NCBI GenBank assembly: GCA_029859085.1
Contig: JAOUDU010000257.1
Location: forward strand, 1-5,040
Direction: 5' to 3'
DNA length: 5,040 nt
From: Gammaproteobacteria bacterium
Lineage (GTDB): Bacteria > Pseudomonadota > Gammaproteobacteria > Pseudomonadales > Halieaceae
Position 1 is the first letter of the stretch, and every line of letters begins with the position of its first letter. The notes below the pieces were generated by a model. That model was given only the letters and a program-made list of their open reading frames with translations. It had not been told where the DNA came from and made no database searches. Shown piece after piece: positions 1 to 5,040 of this stretch. The translations under genes and the position numbers were made by a program.

Positions 1-952
1 CGTGGGGAATGACGGCCAGGATGGATTCCGGCTCAACCTTGCCCAGCATATCCAGGATACGCTCGCGGGTCAGCACGCCGGGGTTGATGTCCTGGTAACC
101 TCGCCAGCTCTCGCCCATCGGGTGATCGAAACCGTGTTCCCTGAGCACGGCGGCGGACACCTGCAGGACCCAGGCCTTCACCAGCGGCGCTTCGAGTATT
201 TCCGCCAGTTCGGTATCGTCACCAATCAGGCAGGTCTGGATAAACGCGGGTACGATGGCCAGCGGGTCGCGGCCAGCGGCATCCGCGGCGTCGCGCACAA
301 TTTTCAGCTTCGCCGCGTAATCCTCCGGGGACCACGCCCCGGCGGGCCACCAGCCATCGGCATAGCGGCCGGTGATCTCCAGCATTCGCGGCCCGCCGGC
401 GCCGACCCAGATAGGCGGGAAGCTGCCACCGCAGGGCTCGGTGTCCAGGCGGGCATGCTGCAACCGGTAGAACTGGCCGTCGAAATCCACCGGCCCCTCG
501 CTTTCCCACAGCAGGCGAATAACCTGAAGAGCCTCCTCGAAACGGCTGACCGGTCTGGCGAAGTCGAAGCCATAGGGCACGGTATTTTCGGTTTCGCCGC
601 TGCCCAGCCCGAGAATAAAGCGCCCGCCACAGAGGTGATCGATGGTCAGTGCCGATTGGGCGAGCAGTGACGGATGCCGGCGCACGGTATCCACCACACT
701 TGTGGCTATCGGTACATTCCTGGTCTGCACTGCGACCGCGGCAGCCATCGCCATCGCATCCAGGTGCCGATGCGGTGACGGCGATACGGTGGCCAGGTCG
801 GTAAACTCCGGTGTCCAGATCGAGTCGGGCCAGAAGCTGACCATATGGTCAGGCAGCCAGATGGAGTGATAACGGCCGCTGTCGAGGTCCCTGATATTGC
901 CGAAATCGAACGGGAGGGTGGTGCGGAAGAAGGCGGCGGGCTGAACTTTCAT
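1..952 (-). CDS. LLM-class (luciferase-like) flavin/F420-type oxidoreductase, C-terminus cut by the window edge
   Basis: The reading frame is open from an ATG at 952 to the left edge: 317 codons with no stop, and the C-terminus is missing. It belongs to the bacterial luciferase-like TIM-barrel superfamily, whose members use reduced FMN or coenzyme F420. Family marks seen: 'HSIWLPDHM' (residues 29-37), 'RRHPSLLAQSALTIDHLCGG' (91-110), 'RFILGLGSGE' (111-120), 'RFEEALQVIRLLW' (137-149), and 'PPIWVGAGGPRMLEITGRYADGWW' spanning 179-202. The 'ADGWWPAG' and 'FWPDSIW' segments recall the F420-type branch that includes mycobacterial phthiodiolone ketoreductase-like proteins, but the cofactor cannot be settled here. 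It starts 18 bases after the receptor stop codon, with only a weak GGCGAG five bases before the ATG, so it is probably co-transcribed with the receptor and perhaps translationally coupled. The protein is likely cytoplasmic, as no signal peptide is seen. The substrate is unknown. Confidence 0.9.
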   Translation of the reverse strand, partial: MKVQPAAFFRTTLPFDFGNIRDLDSGRYHSIWLPDHMVSFWPDSIWTPEFTDLATVSPSPHRHLDAMAMAAAVAVQTRNVPIATSVVDTVRRHPSLLAQSALTIDHLCGGRFILGLGSGETENTVPYGFDFARPVSRFEEALQVIRLLWESEGPVDFDGQFYRLQHARLDTEPCGGSFPPIWVGAGGPRMLEITGRYADGWWPAGAWSPEDYAAKLKIVRDAADAAGRDPLAIVPAFIQTCLIGDDTELAEILEAPLVKAWVLQVSAAVLREHGFDHPMGESWRGYQDINPGVLTRERILDMLGKVEPESILAVIPH

Positions 953-970
953 GGTGACTCGCCGGTACCG

Positions 971-3535
971 CTATTCGTTGCCAAACCGGTAACGCAGCCG
1001 CAGGCCGTACATACGTGGCTGGCCCAGCACCGCTGTCTCCAGGCCGGCGGTGCCGAGACCGGGAACGTAACCGTAGTACTCCTCGTCCCCCAGGTTCGTG
1101 CCAAACAGCGACAGGTCCAGCGGCAGGCCGGCGACACCCTCCCAGTTGATGTTGGCATTCACCAGGTTGATGCTGGGAAGCTCACCGAGGTTTTCGCCGT
1201 AAACCGCCAGTATCTCCGGGTTTTGGTATGCGTAGCTGGTGAGTTGTTTATCGATGTAAACGTAGGTCATCCCCAGGGAAATGCGGCCCAGGCGATCGTC
1301 CAGCGGCAGGGTGTAATTGGCCGATAGATTGAGCTGGTTGTCGGGGGACTGCCATAGCGGCGAGCCGGGCTCGATCTGGGTATTCTGTGGCTGGTAGAGA
1401 GGATCCATGGTTGCAATGTCCTCAATTTCCCTGAGCTCCGCGTCCAGCCAGGTGTAATTCAGGCTCAGGATGAGGCCCTCCAGCGGCAGCAGGGACGCCT
1501 CGACCTCCGCACCGTAGATCCGGGATTTACCCGCATTGGCGATGCCGGTGGTCGGCGCGACCCCGGAGGAAATACCCTGTTCATCGACTGCCGGGTCGAA
1601 CCCGATCTGCAGCTGCTGGTTCGACAGGTCATTGTAGAACGCGGCTACGTTGAAGGTGCCGCTGATTGCTCCGTCAAAACCGGTCTTGATACCCAGTTCG
1701 TAGTTGTCCAGTTCCTCGGGTTCGAAGGTGCGGTAATCGAAGGGGGCGCGGTTGACGATACCGCCGGCGCGATACCCGCGGGAATACTTGCCATACAGCA
1801 GGATGTCTTCGGTCGGAAAGTAGTCCAGGCCGAGCAGCCAGGTGGGTTTGTCCGATTTTGTTTTCAGTGACTGGGCGCAGCTTGGCTCGGTTGCAACATC
1901 CGTGCAAGTCTCAACCGGTTCCCCTGTGTACGGCGGTGTTACCGGAAAAAAAGTCGTCCTGTGGCCGATGTCGGCGCTCTGTTCATCCCAGGTGTAGCGG
2001 ATGCCGCCGGTCAGGTGCCACTGGTCGGTGAACTTGTAGGTCGATTGCGCATACAGACCCTGGTTGCGGAAGGTCGTTTCCGCGGCGCCGAGTCCGACCT
2101 GGCCGATCTGGATGGGATACCCGGCCAGCGCTGTGAACGCGCTGCCCAGTGGATCCATACACTCCAGCTTCGTCAGGTCCGTGCAACGGATCAGCGTGGG
2201 CGACTGGTTGCCCACTTCACTTTCGGGATCACTCCATTCGAAATAGGCGCCAAACTGGTAGATTAGCCGATCGTCCTGCGCCGAGCCCTGGAACTGGAGT
2301 TCCTCCGTATAGGTCGACTGGTCCGCTGAGAGTTTCCCGGGGGCCGGGTTGATGGCCGTAAAAACCTGGGGGACGCCCTGGAAAAACAGCGCGGGGTATG
2401 GGGCGGGCAAATCCCCGACCTGCCAATTCGTACCGAACAGCGCTGTTTTCTGGGTATTCTGGTACTGGGCATAGCTGGCGATATTCTTGAGCGTCAGGGC
2501 CGCGTTCAGCTCCCAGGTGGTCGTGTTGATCAGCTGCCACTGCTCGATGTGTGATTTGCCCTTGACCGGCGTGTTTACGTCATAGAAGTCCGTGCCACGC
2601 GCCTTTTCCGCGGCGAGCTGGCCGCAGGAAAGGCCCCCGATGAAGTTGGGCAGGCCCGTTACGATATTGACGGGATCTTCATACCCGGTGGGGTTGCAGC
2701 CGATCAGCTTCGTCAGGGTGCCGTTCGTGTCAGATTCGTAGTAGGAGGCAATCGTATAGTTTTCGAGTTTGTCCGTCAGGTCCCACACCAGGCTGGCGCG
2801 GATAGCCTGGTAATCGAGGTCCTCGAAGTCGCTCGAGCCCGCCTTGGAAATATTTTCCAGGTAACCATCGCGCTGCTGGGTATCGGCGGCGATGCGCAGG
2901 CGCACGCCGTCCGCCAGTGGTGCGTTGACCATGCCCTGCAGGCGGCGCATGGCGTAATTCCCGGCGGATCCCTCCACGTAGCCACCGAACTCGTCGGACG
3001 GCTTCTGCGGCACCAGCAGCACCGCGCCCCCCGTCGTATTGCGGCCAAACAGGGTTCCCTGTGGCCCCTTCAGCACCTGCACGTTCTGCAGGTCGAACAT
3101 GCTGCCGGGCAGGAGAACATCGCGGGTCCCGGCGCCCTGGGTGGCGCCGCGCGGCACCACGACGTCCGCGAAATAGATGCCGACGGACGGCGCGGTATCA
3201 AGTACCTGGCTGAAGCCGCGAATCGACAGGCTGGCGTTCTCGGAACCGAAGGAGGCGTTGGCCGCCAGCGAGGGTGTGACCAGGGCGAGGTCAACCGCGT
3301 TGACGACGTTGAGGTTATCGAGGCGGTCCTGGGTGAATACCGTTATCGATATCGGCACATCCTGCACGCGCTCCTCGACACGGCGGGCGGTGACGACGAC
3401 TTCCTCAAGTAGCTGGCCGCGTTGTTCCGCCGCATCTTCACTCGCGGCGGCTCCCTGCGCAAGCGCGGGCCCGGACAAACCGAGCCCCAGCAGCGAGCCC
3501 ACAACCAGCGCGGCCTTACCGATTGACCTGCTCAT
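971..3535 (-). CDS. TonB-dependent outer-membrane receptor
   Basis: This is a complete 854-residue protein, a normal length for the family. TonB-dependent receptors are 22-strand outer-membrane barrels with an N-terminal plug that import scarce or bulky ligands using energy from TonB-ExbB-ExbD. Seen in order: a signal peptide (residues 1 to about 26, ending GPALA before Q); a TonB box 'EEVVVTARR' (44-52); a plug domain (about 60-180) with 'PISITVFTQDRL', 'SIRGF' and 'NVQVLKGPQGTLFGRNTTGG' (151-170); and a barrel whose last strand is 'RMYGLRLRYRFGNE'. The terminal Phe usual for outer-membrane proteins is followed here by three more residues. Three closely spaced cysteine pairs (280/304, 451/459, 544/553) probably form disulfides in extracellular loops. 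The ATG at 3535 has an AAGGA ribosome site seven bases upstream. The gene is divergent from a TetR regulator, and a palindrome lies in its promoter region. No siderophore- or B12-specific feature is evident; the neighbouring oxidoreductases suggest an organic carbon substrate, which is inference. Confidence 0.96.
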   Translation of the reverse strand: MSRSIGKAALVVGSLLGLGLSGPALAQGAAASEDAAEQRGQLLEEVVVTARRVEERVQDVPISITVFTQDRLDNLNVVNAVDLALVTPSLAANASFGSENASLSIRGFSQVLDTAPSVGIYFADVVVPRGATQGAGTRDVLLPGSMFDLQNVQVLKGPQGTLFGRNTTGGAVLLVPQKPSDEFGGYVEGSAGNYAMRRLQGMVNAPLADGVRLRIAADTQQRDGYLENISKAGSSDFEDLDYQAIRASLVWDLTDKLENYTIASYYESDTNGTLTKLIGCNPTGYEDPVNIVTGLPNFIGGLSCGQLAAEKARGTDFYDVNTPVKGKSHIEQWQLINTTTWELNAALTLKNIASYAQYQNTQKTALFGTNWQVGDLPAPYPALFFQGVPQVFTAINPAPGKLSADQSTYTEELQFQGSAQDDRLIYQFGAYFEWSDPESEVGNQSPTLIRCTDLTKLECMDPLGSAFTALAGYPIQIGQVGLGAAETTFRNQGLYAQSTYKFTDQWHLTGGIRYTWDEQSADIGHRTTFFPVTPPYTGEPVETCTDVATEPSCAQSLKTKSDKPTWLLGLDYFPTEDILLYGKYSRGYRAGGIVNRAPFDYRTFEPEELDNYELGIKTGFDGAISGTFNVAAFYNDLSNQQLQIGFDPAVDEQGISSGVAPTTGIANAGKSRIYGAEVEASLLPLEGLILSLNYTWLDAELREIEDIATMDPLYQPQNTQIEPGSPLWQSPDNQLNLSANYTLPLDDRLGRISLGMTYVYIDKQLTSYAYQNPEILAVYGENLGELPSINLVNANINWEGVAGLPLDLSLFGTNLGDEEYYGYVPGLGTAGLETAVLGQPRMYGLRLRYRFGNE

Positions 3536-3541
3536 AGACCA

Positions 3542-3547
3542 TTCCTT
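3542..3547 (-). promoter_or_regulatory. Ribosome binding site of the TonB-dependent receptor
   Basis: On the minus strand the bases read AAGGAA and end six bases before the ATG at 3535. This is a good Shine-Dalgarno match at normal spacing and supports that start. The signal peptide begins directly at this ATG, which agrees. Confidence 0.7.
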
Positions 3548-3559
3548 ATTATTATGAAT

Positions 3560-3578
3560 ATGAAATAGGGTAGTTCAT
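3560..3578. promoter_or_regulatory. Operator O1: 19-bp palindrome in the divergent receptor/tetR promoter region
   Basis: The plus strand reads ATGAAATAGGGTAGTTCAT. It is an imperfect dyad centred on 3569: ATGAA pairs with TTCAT, the inner TA pairs with TA, and 7 of 9 base pairs of the arms are complementary. A second copy, inverted and identical at 16 of 19 positions, lies at 4326-4344. TetR proteins bind as dimers to palindromes of about this size and commonly control their own gene and a divergent target, so this is the probable site of the adjacent TetR regulator. It lies between the divergent starts, 24 bases from the receptor ATG and 57 bases from the tetR ATG, where bound protein could block both promoters. 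That the local TetR binds here is inference. Confidence 0.72.
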
Positions 3579-3594
3579 TATTTCAGATCGTCAA
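3567..3594 (-). promoter_or_regulatory. Candidate sigma-70-type promoter of the receptor operon
   Basis: On the minus strand TTGACG (3594-3589) is a 5-of-6 match to the -35 consensus. Sixteen bases later TACCCT (3572-3567) is a weak 3-of-6 match to the -10 consensus. The proposed -10 lies inside the 19-bp palindrome, so a repressor bound there would block the promoter. AT-rich alternatives for the -10 (for example CATAAT at 3556-3551) cannot be excluded. No convincing plus-strand promoter for tetR could be picked out in the same interval. Confidence 0.35.
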
Positions 3595-3635
3595 TACGGG
3601 CACAATCACCGCAATCCCCAGGACGCGAGACAAAA

Positions 3636-4220
3636 ATGGAAGGAAAGATCTACCGGCCACATTTCACGACAGCCAGTGACGCCAGGGTCGTACGCACCCG
3701 TGATTCGTTGCGCAGGGCCCTGCTTGAACTACTGCAATCCCGTTCGTTTGAACAGATCACCATCCGCGAAATCGCCGCTACCGCGGGGATCGGCTACACC
3801 ACCTTCTTTCGCCATCACCCGACCAGGGAGTCCCTGCTGGAGGAGATCGCCGCGGACGAGATGCGGCAGCTGCTCGAGCACCTGCTCTCGACCTTTGACG
3901 CCGACGATACCCGGGCCCAGTCCCTGGCGCTGTGCCAATACGTGGCCGATCACCGCGCCGTGTGGTCCACCCTGTTGACCGGCGGCGCGGCGGGTACGCT
4001 GCGCGAGGAATTTATCCGCATCGCGAAGGCGGTGGCTGAGGGCAGCCCCCACAACACCCGGTGGCTGCCCGCGGAGGTGGGTATCATCCTGGTTGCCAGC
4101 GGGACCATCGAGTTGCTGGCCTGGTGGCTGCAGCAGAGGCGTCCCCTGTCCGTACAGAAGGTCGCAACTATCTACGAGCGGGCGGTGCTGTCCCCCATCT
4201 TCCAGAGCTACGGGGATTAG
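3636..4220 (+). CDS. TetR/AcrR-family transcriptional regulator
   Basis: This complete 194-residue protein has the usual size and layout of a TetR-family repressor. The N-terminal DNA-binding domain covers about residues 18-72. It has a first helix 'RDSLRRALLELLQSRSFEQ' (22-40) and then the helix-turn-helix 'ITIREIAATAGIGYTTFFRH' (41-60), with the characteristic 'TTFFRHHPTRESLLEEI' leading out of it. The rest (about 75-194) is helical and should form the ligand-binding and dimerisation domain; it is typically variable and does not reveal the ligand. The ATG at 3636 is the first usable start after an in-frame stop at 3561-3563, and an AGGA sits 12 bases upstream. It is divergent from the TonB-dependent receptor. 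The palindrome between them, repeated upstream of the next gene, suggests that it represses itself, the receptor operon and the DapB-like gene until an inducer binds. That regulatory role is inference; the family call is firm. Confidence 0.94.
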   Translation: MEGKIYRPHFTTASDARVVRTRDSLRRALLELLQSRSFEQITIREIAATAGIGYTTFFRHHPTRESLLEEIAADEMRQLLEHLLSTFDADDTRAQSLALCQYVADHRAVWSTLLTGGAAGTLREEFIRIAKAVAEGSPHNTRWLPAEVGIILVASGTIELLAWWLQQRRPLSVQKVATIYERAVLSPIFQSYGD

Positions 4221-4249
4221 TGTCCTGCGGGGGCGGCCAGCCTGGTTCC

Positions 4250-4325
4250 CGGCGCTGGTCCGGTTCCGGCATTGCCAGCGCCGATGCGGGGTCTCCCGCC
4301 TGCTGTATTCCTTTTGTCGGTTTTT
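4250..4325 (+). terminator. GC-rich hairpins followed by T-rich tract, possible terminator after tetR
   Basis: CGGCGCTGG (4250-4258) and CCAGCGCCG (4275-4283) form a perfect 9-bp stem with a 16-base loop. It is followed at once by a smaller hairpin, GCGGG (4286-4290) and CCCGC (4295-4299) with a 4-base loop. T-rich stretches follow at 4312-4315 and 4321-4325. This lies 30 bases after the tetR stop codon and just before the second operator, where a terminator would insulate the DapB-like gene from tetR transcription. The T-run does not directly abut either stem, so this is not a textbook intrinsic terminator; it could also be an mRNA-stabilising structure. Confidence 0.35.
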
Positions 4326-4344
4326 ATGAACTACTATGTTTCAT
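4326..4344. promoter_or_regulatory. Operator O2: second copy of the 19-bp palindrome, upstream of the DapB-like gene
   Basis: The plus strand reads ATGAACTACTATGTTTCAT. It matches the reverse complement of the site at 3560-3578 at 16 of 19 positions, with all differences within four central-right positions and both 5-bp arms (ATGAA, TTCAT) conserved. It is 60 bases upstream of the DapB-like start and 105 bases downstream of the tetR stop. A possible -10 (TATGTT, 4335-4340) lies inside it, with TTGTCG at 4314-4319 as a poorly spaced -35 (15 bases). Another possible -10 is TATGAT at 4362-4367, without a good -35. The match across two intergenic regions supports a shared regulator, most simply the TetR protein encoded between them. 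Confidence 0.68.
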
Positions 4345-4362
4345 TATGTCGGGGAGTTGTTT

Positions 4363-4395
4363 ATGATCGCCAGCACACATCGAGTGGGAGCCTGA
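4363..4395 (+). CDS. Possible 10-codon leader peptide ahead of the DapB-like gene
   Basis: ATG at 4363 opens a mini-ORF reading MIASTHRVGA that ends at TGA 4393-4395, nine bases before the ATG of the DapB-like gene and in the same frame. GGGGAG at 4351-4356 sits six bases before it, a better ribosome site than that of the main gene, whose nearest GGGAG is 14 bases from its ATG. It may be a real leader ORF that couples or attenuates translation, or chance. Nothing resembles a run of codons for one amino acid, so classical attenuation is not indicated. If TATGAT at 4362-4367 were the true -10, this ORF would not be transcribed with its ribosome site. Confidence 0.25.
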   Translation: MIASTHRVGA

Positions 4396-4404
4396 AAAAT
4401 TGCC

Positions 4405-5040
4405 ATGAGCGCGCAATCCGGAACGCTGAACTTACCCGAAAACCAGGGCCGCTACCGGGTGGTGCAGTGGGCCACAGGTAAAGTCGGCCGCAAAAGCCTG
4501 CGGGCAATCATCGAGCACCCTTCCCTCGAGCTGGTGGGCCTGTATGTACACTCCGGGGCGAAGGAGGGCAGGGATGCAGGAGAGCTGTGCGGCCTGGGAC
4601 CGGTAGGAATCCCCGCCACCCGCAGCGTCGATGACATCATTGCGCTAAAGCCGGATTGCGTACTCTACATGCAGGACGGGTATAACCTGGAGGATATCTC
4701 CCGGGTTCTGGAAGCCGGCATCAATATCGTCACGACGCGCGGTGAGTTCTTTTACCCCGCAAAAATGGATGCCGGTATACGGCAGCGTACTGAGGCGGCC
4801 TGCCACAGGGGCGGCTCTTCGATACATGCGACGGGTAGCAGTCCCGGCTTCATTACCGAGGCTATTCCGCTGGCACTTACATCGGTCGCGCGTCGCCTCG
4901 ACTGCCTTACGATAGACGAGTTCGCCAATATCCCACAGTCATGTTCCCCCGAAATGATCTTTGATGTCATGGGTTATGGCAGGCCTCCCGGCACCGGGTT
5001 CGACCCCAATCTGCTAAACCATATGGCACAGTGCTTCGAG
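4405..5040 (+). CDS. DapB-like NAD(P)-dependent oxidoreductase (2,4-diaminopentanoate dehydrogenase-like family), C-terminus cut by the window edge
   Basis: The frame runs open for 212 codons from ATG 4405 to the right edge; family members are usually about 340-370 residues, so roughly the last 40% is missing. The N-terminal Rossmann fold is clear: 'RYRVVQWATGKVGRKSLRAI' (residues 16-35) holds the glycine-rich nucleotide-binding turn (ATGKVG, 23-28), and 'LELVGLYVHSGAKEGRDAGE' (41-60) supplies the second strand and the following DAGEL motif. 'PDCVLYMQDG' (83-92), 'GINIVTTRGEFFYP' (105-118) and 'HATGSSPGFITEAIPLALTS' (141-160) match the family commonly labelled dihydrodipicolinate reductase-like or amine dehydrogenase-like. 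True DapB is shorter and acts in lysine synthesis; this is the longer, widely duplicated family of mostly unknown substrate. ATG 4405 is the first start after the in-frame TGA at 4393. An operator-like palindrome upstream places it in the same probable regulon as the receptor. It is likely cytoplasmic; the reaction is not known. Confidence 0.88.
   Translation, partial: MSAQSGTLNLPENQGRYRVVQWATGKVGRKSLRAIIEHPSLELVGLYVHSGAKEGRDAGELCGLGPVGIPATRSVDDIIALKPDCVLYMQDGYNLEDISRVLEAGINIVTTRGEFFYPAKMDAGIRQRTEAACHRGGSSIHATGSSPGFITEAIPLALTSVARRLDCLTIDEFANIPQSCSPEMIFDVMGYGRPPGTGFDPNLLNHMAQCFE

Noticed and set aside
2..670. 222-codon plus-strand open frame at the left edge
   Set aside because: It lies antisense to the luciferase-like oxidoreductase, whose frame shows strong family motifs. 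The plus-strand product has no recognisable domain and is a by-product of high GC.
963..970. Perfect 8-bp palindrome CGGTACCG just after the receptor stop codon
   Set aside because: It is short, has no loop or T-run and no second copy with spacing that would suggest an operator, so it is expected by chance.
845..1327. 160-codon plus-strand open frame across the receptor/oxidoreductase junction
   Set aside because: It is antisense to the end of the receptor and the start of the oxidoreductase, both firmly identified, and its protein resembles nothing I recognise.
3177..3557. 126-codon plus-strand open frame over the receptor N-terminus
   Set aside because: It is antisense to the signal peptide, TonB box and plug, and its composition is rich in Ser, Arg and Thr as expected for a shadow frame.
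4061..4366. 101-codon plus-strand open frame overlapping the tetR end and the following intergenic region
   Set aside because: It begins inside tetR in another frame, reads through the hairpin region, and has no family signal or ribosome site.
4362..4367. TATGAT as a clear -10 box for the DapB-like gene
   Set aside because: The sequence 17 bases upstream (TTTCAT) matches the -35 consensus poorly, and the same bases form the start of a mini-ORF with a good ribosome site. It is kept only as an alternative.
4405..5040. Annotation of the right-hand gene as true dapB (lysine pathway 4-hydroxy-tetrahydrodipicolinate reductase)
   Set aside because: The N-terminal pattern (VVQWATGKVGRKSLRAI, DAGEL, ATGSSPGF) fits the longer DapB-like/diaminopentanoate dehydrogenase-like family, and the setting is not lysine biosynthesis.

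Overview
The window looks like chromosomal DNA from a GC-rich, Gram-negative bacterium. The clearest sign is a full-length TonB-dependent outer-membrane receptor with a Sec signal peptide. Its style (an 'EEVVVTARR' TonB box and a 'GQPRMYGLRLRYRFG' C-terminus), next to a luciferase-like oxidoreductase and a DapB-like reductase, fits a proteobacterium. An aquatic gammaproteobacterium of the Halieaceae/Spongiibacteraceae kind is my best guess, but this is inferred from style and not shown. There are no rRNA or tRNA genes, IS elements or CRISPR arrays.

Layout: the left two thirds lie on the minus strand. A TonB-dependent receptor (3535 to 971) is followed after 18 bases by a luciferase-like (LLM class) flavin/F420-type oxidoreductase (952 to the left edge, C-terminus missing). 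The two very probably share one transcript. A 100-base divergent intergenic region separates the receptor from a TetR-family regulator on the plus strand (3636-4220). A 184-base intergenic region follows, holding GC-rich hairpins and a T-rich stretch. Then comes a plus-strand NAD(P)-dependent oxidoreductase of the DapB-like / 2,4-diaminopentanoate dehydrogenase-like family (4405 to the right edge, C-terminus missing).

The most informative non-coding signal is a 19-bp imperfect palindrome, ATGAA-N9-TTCAT, that occurs twice. One copy (3560-3578) lies in the divergent receptor/tetR promoter region. The other (4326-4344) lies upstream of the DapB-like gene. Read in opposite orientations the copies match at 16 of 19 positions. 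This is what would be expected of the operator of the locally encoded TetR repressor. It would tie receptor, luciferase-like oxidoreductase, regulator and reductase into one small regulon.

Working model (inference): the receptor imports a substrate, probably bulky or hydrophobic; the two oxidoreductases act on it or its breakdown products; the TetR protein senses it or a metabolite and releases both operators. The substrate cannot be read from the sequence. The leader of the DapB-like gene also carries a 10-codon mini-ORF with a better ribosome-binding site than the main gene.
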